Below, one piece after another: positions 18,234 to 28,006 of a stretch of DNA of 64,000 nt. The DNA is from Streptococcus ovis DSM 16829 (GTDB lineage: Bacteria > Bacillota > Bacilli > Lactobacillales > Streptococcaceae), in contig NZ_KB904562.1 of assembly GCF_000380125.1 (NCBI RefSeq), forward strand, positions 1 through 64,000, given 5' to 3'. The notes below the pieces were generated by a model. That model was not told the origin of the DNA. It saw only the letters and a program-made list of their open reading frames with translations, and searched no databases. Position 1 is the stretch's first letter. Each line of letters begins with the position of its first letter. A program made the position numbers and the translations under genes.

Positions 18234-18707
18234 ATGCGTTGCCCGAAATGTAGTAGTTTAAAATCAAGTGTTGTGGATAGTCGGCAGGCAGAAGATGGCA
18301 ATACCATCCGTCGGCGCAGAGAATGCGAAAATTGCCAATACCGCTTTACCACTTATGAACGGTTGGAAGAAAAAACACTGGTTGTTGTAAAGAAGGATGG
18401 CACTCGAGAACAATTTTCACGAGAAAAAATCTTTAATGGCATTATTCGTTCTGCCCAAAAACGTCCAGTTACAACTGCGGAAATTGAAGAAGTTGTCAAC
18501 CGCATTGAGCAACAAGTGCGAGCACAGAGTGATGGCGAAGTCGAAAGCGATGTTATTGGGAATTTTGTCATGGAAGAATTGATGGATTTAGACGAAATTA
18601 CTTACGTACGTTTTGCTTCTGTTTACCGTTCCTTCAAGGATGTCAGTGAGATTGAGAATCTCCTGAAACAAATCACTAAGGGCAACAGACAGAAAAAGCA
18701 GGATTAG
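18234..18707 (+). CDS. nrdR: transcriptional repressor NrdR
   Basis: Zinc- and nucleotide-binding repressor of ribonucleotide reductase genes. The 157 residues have a zinc ribbon (Cys3, Cys6, Cys31, Cys34) and an ATP-cone domain (about 49-139, starting [18 protein letters not shown]). It heads the nrdR-dnaB-dnaI operon, linking dNTP supply to replication start. GGGGGAGAGAAG lies before the ATG, and the promoter is an extended -10 at 18194-18202. Confidence 0.97.
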   Translation: MRCPKCSSLKSSVVDSRQAEDGNTIRRRRECENCQYRFTTYERLEEKTLVVVKKDGTREQFSREKIFNGIIRSAQKRPVTTAEIEEVVNRIEQQVRAQSDGEVESDVIGNFVMEELMDLDEITYVRFASVYRSFKDVSEIENLLKQITKGNRQKKQD

Positions 18708-18710
18708 CCA

Positions 18711-19874
18711 ATGAGACCCAATCAAACGTATTCCTTTTTAGGAAAGGTGGCGATTGTTCCGGATGCTATCAGCCTCGTTCAATGTTACGAACCCATTATC
18801 GGACTGTCAGCCTTTGCTCTCTACCATTATCTTTGTGCAACGAATGATTCTGGAACTGGTCGCTATCGTTTTAGCTCAATTTTAAATCATCTGAATATCG
18901 GAATGCCTGTATTAGAGCAGTCCTTAGAAGTTCTGACGGCCATGAAGCTACTGAAGCTGTATCAGGCTGACGAGCATCTGACGATTGTGTTACAGGCTCC
19001 TCTTTCAAGCCAAGAATTTCTGAACAATGACCTTTATCGGGCGCTCCTTTCTAAGAAAATTGGGGAGTCAGCCGTCGAGCAAATGAAGGCTACTCTGCCA
19101 GATGCTCATCAAAATATTTCAAAGAATTTTTCTGATGTTTTTGATATCAAAGGGCAGGAACTAGGGAACCCTGAGTTTTCCAGTCCCCGTTTTGATATGG
19201 ATGCCTTTCGTCAAATGATGGCTCGCCACCAATTACGCTTTCATGATGAAAATGAGGATACGATTGGTCTCTATCATTTAGCAGAGCAGGCGAATTGGAC
19301 ATGGCTGGAAGCTTACCAAGTGGCTAAAGAGACAGCTGTTGGACAAGAAATTTCTCTTAAGCGGATGAACGAAAGGTTGCAAAGCAAGAGTGAGCAACTA
19401 GCTTCAGCAGCATTTTCAGCAGGAGAACAAGCGCTGATTCGTGAAAGTAAGCGCCAAAAGCCATTAGAATTCTTAACCTTGATTAAGCAAGAGAAAAAGG
19501 CACATATACTAGCCTCTGAAAGAACCTGCTTGAAGGAACTGGCCATTTTGGGCTTGCTGGATGAGGTGATCAATGTCATCGTGTTCTATACATTTAAACA
19601 GGTGCAATCTGCGAATTTGAATGAGAAATATGCAATCAAAATTGGTAATGATTTTTCCTACAAAGAAATTCGGACTGCAGAGTCTGCTATTGAGGCTCTT
19701 CGAGAGAATAATCGACGTCCAAAAAAGCGGGCAACTAGTTCACAACAAGTAGAAGTAAGCAATGTTCCTGCGTGGAGCAACCCAAACTATAAGGATGTGA
19801 CTACAGAGGATGATTTGTTAGAGCTGGAGAAAATTCAGCAGGAAATTTTAGCAAAGTTAGAGAAAGGAGAATGA
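18711..19874 (+). CDS. dnaB: replication initiation / helicase loading protein DnaB (Firmicutes type)
   Basis: Works with DnaD and DnaI to load the replicative helicase at oriC; it is not the helicase itself. The 387 residues have an N-terminal winged-helix domain (YSFLGKVAIVPDAISLVQCYEPIIGLSAFALYHYL region, 1-110) and a C-terminal DnaB/DnaD-type helical domain (about 205-330, with LIKQEKK and EVINVIVFYTFKQV). The gene begins 3 nt after nrdR and ends 1 nt before dnaI, so the three are likely one unit. Confidence 0.92.
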   Translation: MRPNQTYSFLGKVAIVPDAISLVQCYEPIIGLSAFALYHYLCATNDSGTGRYRFSSILNHLNIGMPVLEQSLEVLTAMKLLKLYQADEHLTIVLQAPLSSQEFLNNDLYRALLSKKIGESAVEQMKATLPDAHQNISKNFSDVFDIKGQELGNPEFSSPRFDMDAFRQMMARHQLRFHDENEDTIGLYHLAEQANWTWLEAYQVAKETAVGQEISLKRMNERLQSKSEQLASAAFSAGEQALIRESKRQKPLEFLTLIKQEKKAHILASERTCLKELAILGLLDEVINVIVFYTFKQVQSANLNEKYAIKIGNDFSYKEIRTAESAIEALRENNRRPKKRATSSQQVEVSNVPAWSNPNYKDVTTEDDLLELEKIQQEILAKLEKGE

Positions 19875-19875
19875 G

Positions 19876-20796
19876 ATGAAAGATATCCAAGACAATCTGA
19901 AGAGACAAATTGCCAGTCAGAGATCTTACCAAGAGCTGTGTCAAGAAATATTATCAGACACGGATATTTCTGATTTTATAAGTGAAAATCAGTTAACAGA
20001 AGAGAAAATTTCTTTGTCCATTTCTAGGTTCTTTGAGTATATTAAGGAGCGTGATAAGTTTTTAAGTCAAGACTCTACATACATTGCTAAAGGCTACAAG
20101 CCGATTTTGATTATGAACGAAGGATATGCGGATGTTTCATATGAAGAAACAGCAGAACTTATTGAGAATAATCGTCAGGAAGCTATCAAAAAACGTCTCA
20201 ATCTTATTGAATTACCAACTAGTTTAAAGAATGCAACTTTAGTACCTAATCGACCTGATTCAGTTCATCTGACTAAGGCACGTACAGAAGTATTGTCTTT
20301 GGTAAGTGATTTTATTGGGAATATTGGGTCATATAACAATAAGGGATTTTATCTTTATGGTGATTTCGGTGTTGGAAAAAGTTTTATCTTAGCTGCTTTG
20401 GCTCATGATTTATCTGAAAAATATAGCTTAGCAACCACCATGATTCATTATCCTAGCTTTGCTGTCAATATCAAAAATGCTATTGCAACGAGCTCTGTCA
20501 AGGAAAAAATTGACGAGGTCAAGAAAGCTCCTATATTGATTTTAGATGATATTGGTGCAGAACAACATAGTTCTTGGGTCCGTGATGATGTTCTACAGGT
20601 CATCTTACAGTACCGGATGCAAGAAAATTTACCAACTTTCTTTACTTCCAATTTTTCTTTAGACGATTTGGAGAAACATTTTTCTTCAGGGAAATCGGGA
20701 GATGAAACGTGGCAGGCAAAGCGCGTCATGGAGCGCATTCGCTTCCTTGCAAAAGAAATTCATCTAGTGGGGGACAATCGTCGCCATCGTCCATAA
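19876..20796 (+). CDS. dnaI: primosomal protein / helicase loader DnaI
   Basis: AAA+ ATPase that delivers the replicative helicase to the origin and to stalled forks. The 306 residues have an N-terminal helicase-interaction domain (1-105) and an AAA+ domain with Walker A GDFGVGKSF (about 163), Walker B ILILDDIGAE (about 222) and an arginine-finger region near the C-terminus. The usual N-terminal zinc-binding cysteines are not apparent. Translational start lies 1 nt after the dnaB stop. Confidence 0.95.
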   Translation: MKDIQDNLKRQIASQRSYQELCQEILSDTDISDFISENQLTEEKISLSISRFFEYIKERDKFLSQDSTYIAKGYKPILIMNEGYADVSYEETAELIENNRQEAIKKRLNLIELPTSLKNATLVPNRPDSVHLTKARTEVLSLVSDFIGNIGSYNNKGFYLYGDFGVGKSFILAALAHDLSEKYSLATTMIHYPSFAVNIKNAIATSSVKEKIDEVKKAPILILDDIGAEQHSSWVRDDVLQVILQYRMQENLPTFFTSNFSLDDLEKHFSSGKSGDETWQAKRVMERIRFLAKEIHLVGDNRRHRP

Positions 20797-20911
20797 CAGT
20801 GAAAGATGGAGAAGTCCTGATGTTCACATGAGATGACCTACTATTTAGAAATGAAGAAATGGCTTGTTTTCAAACTGATAACAAGATGAATATTTAGAAA
20901 AAGGAGGAGCT

Positions 20912-22222
20912 ATGGCTCTACCAACAATTGCGATTGTCGGACGTCCTAACGTCGGAAAATCAACTTTATTTAATCGAATTGCCGGAGAACGCATTTCAAT
21001 TGTCGAAGATGTCGAAGGGGTGACCCGTGACCGCATTTACGCGACTGCTGATTGGCTTAATCGAAAATTCTCTATTATTGATACAGGTGGTATTGATGAT
21101 GTTGATGCGCCTTTCATGGAGCAAATCAAGCACCAAGCTGAGATTGCTATGGATGAAGCAGACGTCATTGTATTTGTCGTATCTGGAAAAGAAGGCATTA
21201 CGGATGCAGATGAGTATGTGGCTCGTATTCTCTACAAGACCCATAAACCAATTGTCTTAGCGGTCAATAAGGTAGATAATCCTGAGATGCGTAGTGATAT
21301 CTATGACTTCTATGCTTTGGGACTTGGGGATCCTTATCCCGTTTCATCTGTTCACGGGATTGGAACAGGGGATGTCTTGGATGCCATCGTGGAAAATCTA
21401 CCAACTGAATATGAAGAAGAAAATCCTGACGTCATTAAATTCAGTCTGATTGGACGGCCAAATGTCGGCAAATCCAGCTTGATTAATGCGATTTTGGGAG
21501 AGGAACGCGTGATTGCGTCTCCAGTGGCAGGAACAACGCGTGATGCCATTGATACCCATTTCACGGATAGTGAAGGACAAGAATTTACCATGATTGATAC
21601 TGCAGGGATGCGCAAGTCTGGTAAGGTCTATGAAAACACCGAGAAATACTCAGTGATGCGTGCCATGCGTGCTATTGACCGCTCTGACGTTGTTCTCATG
21701 GTCATCAATGCCGAAGAGGGCATTCGCGAATACGATAAGCGGATTGCAGGCTTTGCCCATGAAGCGGGTAAAGGGATGATTATCGTCGTCAACAAGTGGG
21801 ATACCCTTGAAAAGGACAACCACACCATGAAAAATTGGGAAGAAGATATTCGTAATCAGTTCCAATACCTGTCTTATGCACCGATTATCTTTGTATCCGC
21901 TCTGACCAAGCAACGCTTGCATAAGTTGCCTGAGATGATTAAGCAAATCAGCCAGAGTCAAAACACACGGATTCCATCAGCGGTCTTGAACGATGTCATC
22001 ATGGATGCCATTGCCATCAACCCAACACCGACTGATAAAGGGAAACGCCTCAAGATTTTCTATGCGACACAAGTCGCAACCAAACCACCTACCTTTGTGG
22101 TCTTTGTCAATGAAGAAGAACTCATGCACTTCTCTTATCTACGCTTCTTAGAAAATCAAATCCGCAAAGCCTTTGTCTTTGAGGGGACACCGATTCATTT
22201 GATTGCAAGGAAACGGAAATAA
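20912..22222 (+). CDS. der: ribosome-assembly GTPase Der (EngA)
   Basis: Essential GTPase with two tandem G domains, needed for 50S maturation. The 436 residues show G1 motifs [12 protein letters not shown] (about 9) and [12 protein letters not shown] (about 182), DTGG and DTAG switch II motifs, NKVD and NKWD guanine-specificity motifs, and a C-terminal KH-like domain (about 350-436). AAAGGAGGAGCT precedes the ATG. A 115-bp gap separates it from dnaI; I see no clear terminator there, so read-through is possible. Confidence 0.97.
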   Translation: MALPTIAIVGRPNVGKSTLFNRIAGERISIVEDVEGVTRDRIYATADWLNRKFSIIDTGGIDDVDAPFMEQIKHQAEIAMDEADVIVFVVSGKEGITDADEYVARILYKTHKPIVLAVNKVDNPEMRSDIYDFYALGLGDPYPVSSVHGIGTGDVLDAIVENLPTEYEEENPDVIKFSLIGRPNVGKSSLINAILGEERVIASPVAGTTRDAIDTHFTDSEGQEFTMIDTAGMRKSGKVYENTEKYSVMRAMRAIDRSDVVLMVINAEEGIREYDKRIAGFAHEAGKGMIIVVNKWDTLEKDNHTMKNWEEDIRNQFQYLSYAPIIFVSALTKQRLHKLPEMIKQISQSQNTRIPSAVLNDVIMDAIAINPTPTDKGKRLKIFYATQVATKPPTFVVFVNEEELMHFSYLRFLENQIRKAFVFEGTPIHLIARKRK

Positions 22223-22231
22223 AAAGGTCAC

Positions 22232-22606
22232 ATGACCAAGGAAAAAATCAAATGGTATACGACTCTGTTGATGTACTATTTATTGGTATATGGCGTGCTG
22301 CATTTAGTGGGTGCCATCACCTTATTAGTATTTGAACGTGGTTGGGGTGGTTTTGCCTATATCTGGGCTTTTTGGCTCCATGTTCCCTTGATGTTGTTAG
22401 GTGGTATTGTGTCTTTCCTAGGCAAGAAATTTCAGAACGCCTATATTTGGTTGCTAGCTTTAATTTGTTTTGTCCTGTCCAATGCTTGGTGGGTATATAC
22501 AGTACTATACAATAGCGGTTCTACTAGACTGGTCTTGTTATTGGGGCTTACAACGATTATCCCGATAGTGGCCTCTTCCCAGCTATTTCGTCTAACAAAT
22601 AAATAA
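22232..22606 (+). CDS. hypothetical four-helix membrane protein, 124 aa
   Basis: I do not recognise this protein. It has about four hydrophobic helices (roughly 10-32, 42-64, 70-88, 97-116), is rich in Trp and Tyr, and has basic ends (MTKEKIKW and FRLTNK). The gene follows der by 9 nt on the same strand and is closed by a good terminator, so it is the last gene of the der unit. No cleavable signal, cysteine motif or catalytic pattern is visible. Confidence 0.7.
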   Translation: MTKEKIKWYTTLLMYYLLVYGVLHLVGAITLLVFERGWGGFAYIWAFWLHVPLMLLGGIVSFLGKKFQNAYIWLLALICFVLSNAWWVYTVLYNSGSTRLVLLLGLTTIIPIVASSQLFRLTNK

Positions 22607-22612
22607 TCAATT

Positions 22613-22647
22613 CGCTATGAGAAAAAGAATTCTCATAGCTTTTTTCT
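22613..22647 (+). terminator. terminator before the SNF2 gene
   Basis: GCTATGAGAA and TTCTCATAGC form a 10-bp stem around AAAGAA, followed by TTTTTT. Confidence 0.88.
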
Positions 22648-22659
22648 GCCTTTTAAGTA

Positions 22660-22668
22660 TGCTATAAT
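22660..22668 (+). promoter_or_regulatory. extended -10 promoter of the SNF2 gene
   Basis: TGC-TATAAT at 22660-22668, 24 nt before the ATG. TTGGGGAG serves as the ribosome site. Confidence 0.65.
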
Positions 22669-22692
22669 AGAGGGATAGATTGGGGAGTAAAT

Positions 22693-25600
22693 ATGAGTAG
22701 ATTAATGCCTGGTCGTATCCGACAAGAAGGAATTGAACTCTATGAAGCAGGGAAACTGGCTGTGGAAAAGGTGAAAGATCAAACAGTCTTTTTTGTTATA
22801 GCAGATGAGACGTTTCACTATAGTTTGGATGACAAGGAACTTGCCTGTTCCTGTATCATTTTTTCTCAAAAAGGCTATTGTCAACATCTTGCTGCCATAG
22901 AGTATTATTTACGTAATGATTCGAAAGGGAAAGAACTTATTGCTAGTCTGAAAGAAGAAGGTGAAATTCACCAAGAAACGGTTCGTAGAACCTATTTTGG
23001 TGGTCTGTTTCTTGATGCTCTGCTAAAACCTTTTTCGCCATTCGAAACAAAGTATCAATTAGGTGCAGAAGGGGCTATTGGACCTTATGATGAACAGATC
23101 GATTGGACACTGACCATTCGCCGTTTGCCTGATCAGCGTTCCTATATTGTGCGTGATATTGGAGCATTTTTAAAGGTTGTTCGTCAATCTGAAAATTATC
23201 AGATTGGGAAAAATTATTATGAGCCAATTTCGTTTGAAACGTTTGACGAGCCCAGTCAAGAGCTACTAGAATTTTTATTTCAACTTTTGCCAGAAAAATC
23301 AGTCATAGACCATGATGTCTTGTCCTATGGTGGAAGAACCTTGCGCTTGCCTTTGGCCTATTTTGAAGAAGGAGTGGATTTGCTTCAGGGACTGTCAAGT
23401 TTCCAATTTTCAAACCAACTGCACAACTATGACCACTTATCTATTTCACCTTACGATCCTCAATTGGGCTTTTTATCTTTTGGGGTCAAGGTGCATACAC
23501 AGATGATTGAGATGGAAATTGTTGAGAAACCGACTCGTCTGGTCCTGCATGGTCAGTATATGCTGGTGAAAAATCGCTTGTATCGTCTGAGCCGAGTAGA
23601 GCAGTTATTGTTGGCGCAAATCAAAAAATTAGATGCAACAGGAGCTGGAACAAGAAAGGTTCAAGTTGATTTTCAAGATCAAGAAAAATTAGCCCTGTCT
23701 CTGTCGGAACTTCAAATCTTGGGTCCTGTTCAGGCACCTAAAAAATTTACCATTCGTGACTTTCAAGCACATTTCTACCTTTCTTTGGAGAAAACAGGAT
23801 TGGAATTACAGACAGTGCTGAATTTTGACGGCTTCCGTGTTCGGGAGGAAGAGGTCCTTGAGAATCTTCCATTCACGCCTCATTACCACCATTTAGAAGA
23901 AATTTTTTCAGTTATAGAGGCAATTGGTTTTACTGGGAGATTGATAGCCCGGCGTCCTGCCCTAGACTCCAAAGAAATTTATTCGTTCTTCACCGCAAGC
24001 TTACCACGTCTACAGGCATTGGGAACGGTTGAACTTTCTGCTGAAATACAAGGACTGTACGTAGAAGAAAAGCCTCAAATTACTGTTGAACAATCCGCCT
24101 CTTTATTGGATATTACGTTTGATTTTGCAGGAATTGCAGATGATGAGGTGGCAGATGCGATGGCTGCTTTGATGGCGCAAGAAAGTCACTTTACAAGTAA
24201 GATGGGCTGTGTCCTAGTCTTTGATGACGAAACGAAAAAAATCAGCCAAACCCTGCAATTTTTAAGGGTGAAGCATGGGGGAAAGGGGCAGCTTCAACTT
24301 CATAAATTCGCCTCCTACCAGCTAGCACAAACGGTAGGAGATTACGGCAATATCAACCTATCAGAAGAATTTCAACAGATGGCCTATGATTTAACGCATC
24401 CAGAGCAGTATCCATTTCCTGAAGTGGAGGTAGCTGTTGCACTTCGAGACTATCAGCAACTAGGGGTCAAATGGCTTTCTATGTTAGATAAATATGGATT
24501 TGGTGGGATTTTAGCGGATGATATGGGGTTGGGAAAGACATTACAAACCATTGCTTTCTTGACCAGTCATTTGGAGGCCCAGTCACGTGTTTTGATTTTG
24601 GCGCCGGCAAGTCTCATCTACAATTGGCAAGAAGAATGTCAGCGATTCGCTCCGCAATTAGATGTAGCAGTGGTGTATGGGAACAAAGCTGAGCGGGAGC
24701 ACTTGATTGCTGAAGACCATCAAGTGTTAGTGACCAGTTACGCTTCCTTCCGTCAGGATGTGGAGAGCTATAAGAAAACAGTCTATGATTACTTGATTTT
24801 GGATGAAGCCCAAGTCATGAAAAATGCTCAAACCAAGATTGCTCAACAGCTCCGCGATTTTGAAGTGAAAAATACCTTTGCTTTGTCTGGAACACCGATT
24901 GAAAACCATCTGTCAGAGATTTGGTCTATTTTCCAAATCATTATGCCGGGGCTCCTTCCAGACAAACACCAATTTGGGAAATTATCTGCTAGTGAAGTAG
25001 CTCGCACCATCAAACCTTTTATCCTCCGTAGACGAAAAGAGGAAGTATTGGTTGAACTACCTGACTTAATTGAAATCAATGTCCTAAATGAATTATCTGA
25101 TGCACAAAAGGCGATTTATCTTGCCCAATTACAACAAATGCAAGCTTCCATTGCTGGTGCAAGTGAGGCAGAAATTAATCGTCGTAAAATCGAAATTTTA
25201 TCTGGTATCACCCGATTGCGACAAATCTGTAACACGCCAAAATTATTTATGGATACCTACACTGGTACGAGTGGAAAACTGGATAGCTTGCGGGACTTGC
25301 TGCTACAGCTCAAAGAAGGAAATCATCGAGTGCTAATCTTTTCACAGTTTCGAAATATGTTGGACTTGATTGAAGAAGATTTAATCCATTTGGGCCTAAG
25401 CAGTTACAAGCTCACAGGCTCGACACCAGCAAGCGAGAGACAAGAAATGACGCGCGCTTTTAATGCAGGAAGTCGCGATGCCTTTTTAATTTCGCTGAAG
25501 GCTGGAGGAGTCGGATTGAACCTGACAGGTGCAGATACAGTTATTTTAGTGGATTTATGGTGGAATCCAGCAGTAGAAGCACAGGCCATCAGTCGTGCGC

Positions 25601-25782
25601 ATCGAATGGGGCAAACGGAAACTGTTGAGTTTTACCGCTTGATTACCCGAGGAACCATTGAAGAAAAAATTCAAGCTTTGCAAGAGACGAAGAAAAATCT
25701 TGTTACAACGGTTTTAGATGGCAATGAAAGCAGAGCCAGCATGAGTGTTCAAGAAATCAAGGAGATTTTAGGGATTTCTTAG
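22693..25782 (+). CDS. SWIM-domain SNF2-family DNA translocase/helicase
   Basis: Large DNA-dependent ATPase of the Snf2/Rad54 class, 1029 residues. An N-terminal SWIM zinc motif is visible (CSC...YCQH, about 57-72). A middle region (about 150-560) is the bacterial SNF2 accessory domain. The motor has ADDMGLGKT (about 612), DEAQ as LILDEAQ (about 701), SGTPIEN and, in lobe 2, SLKAGGVGLNLTGA and SRAHRMGQT. Bacterial members are linked to DNA repair, recombination or transcription recycling; its target here is unknown. It lies before a linker gene and murC, as in other streptococci. Confidence 0.92.
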   Translation: MSRLMPGRIRQEGIELYEAGKLAVEKVKDQTVFFVIADETFHYSLDDKELACSCIIFSQKGYCQHLAAIEYYLRNDSKGKELIASLKEEGEIHQETVRRTYFGGLFLDALLKPFSPFETKYQLGAEGAIGPYDEQIDWTLTIRRLPDQRSYIVRDIGAFLKVVRQSENYQIGKNYYEPISFETFDEPSQELLEFLFQLLPEKSVIDHDVLSYGGRTLRLPLAYFEEGVDLLQGLSSFQFSNQLHNYDHLSISPYDPQLGFLSFGVKVHTQMIEMEIVEKPTRLVLHGQYMLVKNRLYRLSRVEQLLLAQIKKLDATGAGTRKVQVDFQDQEKLALSLSELQILGPVQAPKKFTIRDFQAHFYLSLEKTGLELQTVLNFDGFRVREEEVLENLPFTPHYHHLEEIFSVIEAIGFTGRLIARRPALDSKEIYSFFTASLPRLQALGTVELSAEIQGLYVEEKPQITVEQSASLLDITFDFAGIADDEVADAMAALMAQESHFTSKMGCVLVFDDETKKISQTLQFLRVKHGGKGQLQLHKFASYQLAQTVGDYGNINLSEEFQQMAYDLTHPEQYPFPEVEVAVALRDYQQLGVKWLSMLDKYGFGGILADDMGLGKTLQTIAFLTSHLEAQSRVLILAPASLIYNWQEECQRFAPQLDVAVVYGNKAEREHLIAEDHQVLVTSYASFRQDVESYKKTVYDYLILDEAQVMKNAQTKIAQQLRDFEVKNTFALSGTPIENHLSEIWSIFQIIMPGLLPDKHQFGKLSASEVARTIKPFILRRRKEEVLVELPDLIEINVLNELSDAQKAIYLAQLQQMQASIAGASEAEINRRKIEILSGITRLRQICNTPKLFMDTYTGTSGKLDSLRDLLLQLKEGNHRVLIFSQFRNMLDLIEEDLIHLGLSSYKLTGSTPASERQEMTRAFNAGSRDAFLISLKAGGVGLNLTGADTVILVDLWWNPAVEAQAISRAHRMGQTETVEFYRLITRGTIEEKIQALQETKKNLVTTVLDGNESRASMSVQEIKEILGIS

Positions 25783-25839
25783 AAGAATACAGACCAAACG
25801 CTTGAAATATGCTATAATAATCTTTTGAAAGGAATACTT

Positions 25840-26514
25840 ATGAGAAGAACAATATTTCCATTAGTAGCGGATGATGAGTTTGTAATTGGAGAAAATCCTC
25901 ATATGGACTTGTATGATGAATCCGACCTCATTAGCAATATAAAAGGTCCTTATCAGGAGAAGGAGTATACATCTGTAGCACCCCGTCAGTCACATCAAAT
26001 AAGGGATAATCATGTAAAAACATTAGAAGAAGATTTGTTGCCTCCTCTTTTTCAAGCAGAGGCAACGTCCTATTCTAGACGAAACAGGAAGCAAAAATCA
26101 AATCGTTCTCCATTTGTTGAGAATCGACCTTCTACTCAAAAAACACAAGGTCAATTGGCTCGTGAGCAAGCGCGTGAGGATTTAAAGAAAAAACGGTCCG
26201 CTGCGTATCTGAAAGATGACAATCCGACTCCTGTTAGAAGTCATCAGCATGAACCAACAGCATTTTTGATAAAGGATAAACCAACACATTGGATGGAATT
26301 GGCGAATCGTCTAAGACAGACAAGCTATATCTTAGCTGATTTACCAGCAACATATCCTTTAGAGAAAGAAGAACGGGAAAAAGAACCAGCGGTTCGTAAA
26401 AATTCCTATGATTTCTTGAAAACAAGTCAGGTCTATAATTATCCTGAACGCAAGATTCATCAGGAGCGACAATTCGCACAAGAATTAAATCTAACACATA
26501 TGGAAGAGGAATAA
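25840..26514 (+). CDS. conserved streptococcal protein of unknown function upstream of murC
   Basis: The 224-residue product has no domain I recognise. The N-terminus is acidic ([21 protein letters not shown]), the middle (about 80-130) is basic and low in complexity ([26 protein letters not shown]) and the rest is polar with no membrane helix, so much of it is probably disordered. ATG 25840 follows GAAAGGAATACTT; a TTG at 25825 is in frame but overlaps the ribosome site. The promoter is TGC-TATAAT at 25810-25818. It ends 2 nt before murC, which suggests a role alongside wall-precursor synthesis. Confidence 0.75.
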   Translation: MRRTIFPLVADDEFVIGENPHMDLYDESDLISNIKGPYQEKEYTSVAPRQSHQIRDNHVKTLEEDLLPPLFQAEATSYSRRNRKQKSNRSPFVENRPSTQKTQGQLAREQAREDLKKKRSAAYLKDDNPTPVRSHQHEPTAFLIKDKPTHWMELANRLRQTSYILADLPATYPLEKEEREKEPAVRKNSYDFLKTSQVYNYPERKIHQERQFAQELNLTHMEEE

Positions 26515-26516
26515 AC

Positions 26517-27848
26517 ATGACTAAAACCTACCATTTCATCGGGATAAAGGGGTCAGGAATGAGTGCACTTGCGCTCATGTTGCATCAAATGGGACACCAA
26601 GTGCAAGGAAGTGATGTGGAGAAATACTACTTCACTCAACGTGGCTTGGAACAGGCAGGCATCACGATTTTGCCTTTTGATGAAAAAAATATTGGACCAG
26701 ATGTTGAACTGATCGCAGGAAATGCTTTTCGTCCTGATAATAATGTTGAAATTGCCTATGCGGATGCGAAAGGGTATCCTTACAAGCGATACCATGAATT
26801 TTTGGGAGAATTCATGCGCCAATTTACCAGTCTAGGAGTAGCTGGAGCACATGGTAAAACGTCAACAACAGGTCTTCTTGCACATGTCATGCGAAATATT
26901 ACAGATACTTCCTATTTGATTGGTGATGGGACAGGGCGTGGTTCTGCCAATGCGCAATATTTTGTCTTCGAATCGGATGAATATGAACGTCATTTCATGC
27001 CTTATCATCCTGAATATAGCATTATCACCAATATTGACTTTGATCATCCAGATTATTTCACTAGCCTCGAAGATGTGTTTGATGCTTTTAATGATTATGC
27101 GAAGCAAGTTAAGAAGGGGTTGTTTGTGTACGGAGAGGATGAACAACTTCGCCAGATTACTGCTCAAACGCCTATCTATTATTATGGTTTTTCAGATAAC
27201 AATGATTTTGTAGCTTATGATTTGAAGCCATCTACGATGGGTTCTCAATTCAAAATTCGTCATGGAGAAGAAGAATTAGGAGAGTTTCGAATTCCAACAT
27301 TTGGCAAACACAATGTCCTTAATGCGACAGCAGTGATTGCCAATCTATATGTTGCTGGCTTTGATTTGGCCTTAGTAGCAGAGCACTTGCCAACATTTGG
27401 CGGAGTGAAACGTCGATTTACTGAAAAAATTGTCAATGACACGGTTATCATTGATGACTTTGCTCATCATCCAACTGAAATCAGCGCAACAATTGATGCT
27501 GCTCGTCAAAAATACCCAAGCAGAGAAATTGTTGCGATTTTCCAACCCCATACTTTCACACGGACGATTGCTCTCTTGGATGATTTTGCAACAGCTTTGA
27601 ATGATGCGGATGCGGTCTATCTTGCTCAGATTTATGGTTCAGCACGTGAAGTTGACAAAGGAGAAGTCAAGGTAGAAGACCTAGCTGCTAGAATTCATAA
27701 AAAAGGTGGGTTGGTAACAGTCGAAAATACGTCACCATTATTAGACCATGACAATGCTGTTTATGTCTTTATGGGGGCTGGAGACATCCAATCATATGAA
27801 TATTCTTTTGAGCAACTTCTGGCAAATTTAGCCCATAATGTTCAATAA
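26517..27848 (+). CDS. murC: UDP-N-acetylmuramate--L-alanine ligase
   Basis: Adds L-Ala to UDP-MurNAc, the first amino acid of the wall peptide. The 443 residues have the UDP-binding start [16 protein letters not shown], the ATP loop [12 protein letters not shown] (about 108), the ESDEYERHF catalytic region, and the Mur ligase C-domain with [10 protein letters not shown] and [10 protein letters not shown]. The gene is coupled by 2 nt to the upstream linker gene and ends at a terminator. Confidence 0.97.
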   Translation: MTKTYHFIGIKGSGMSALALMLHQMGHQVQGSDVEKYYFTQRGLEQAGITILPFDEKNIGPDVELIAGNAFRPDNNVEIAYADAKGYPYKRYHEFLGEFMRQFTSLGVAGAHGKTSTTGLLAHVMRNITDTSYLIGDGTGRGSANAQYFVFESDEYERHFMPYHPEYSIITNIDFDHPDYFTSLEDVFDAFNDYAKQVKKGLFVYGEDEQLRQITAQTPIYYYGFSDNNDFVAYDLKPSTMGSQFKIRHGEEELGEFRIPTFGKHNVLNATAVIANLYVAGFDLALVAEHLPTFGGVKRRFTEKIVNDTVIIDDFAHHPTEISATIDAARQKYPSREIVAIFQPHTFTRTIALLDDFATALNDADAVYLAQIYGSAREVDKGEVKVEDLAARIHKKGGLVTVENTSPLLDHDNAVYVFMGAGDIQSYEYSFEQLLANLAHNVQ

Positions 27849-27850
27849 AA

Positions 27851-27877
27851 AATAGTAGCATCAGGCTACTATTTTTT
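27851..27877 (+). terminator. terminator after murC
   Basis: AATAGTAGC and GCTACTATT form a 9-bp stem around ATCAG, followed by TTTT. Confidence 0.85.
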
Positions 27878-27944
27878 ATGGGTGAGAAAAGGCTTTCTTT
27901 TTTAAATAAAAAATGCTGGAAAAGCCTATAAAACAGGGAAATTC

Positions 27945-27973
27945 TTGCTTTTATATCGCTTTTAAGATATAAT
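27945..27973 (+). promoter_or_regulatory. mltG promoter
   Basis: TTGCTT (27945-27950) and TATAAT (27968-27973) with a 17-bp spacer. Confidence 0.75.
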
Positions 27974-28006
27974 GAAAAGTAATTGTGTGAAAGGAGTTTT
28001 GTGTTA

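Noticed and set aside
18052-18352. Minus-strand ORFs in the region before nrdR
   Set aside because: They overlap nrdR and a terminator and have no family-like sequence.
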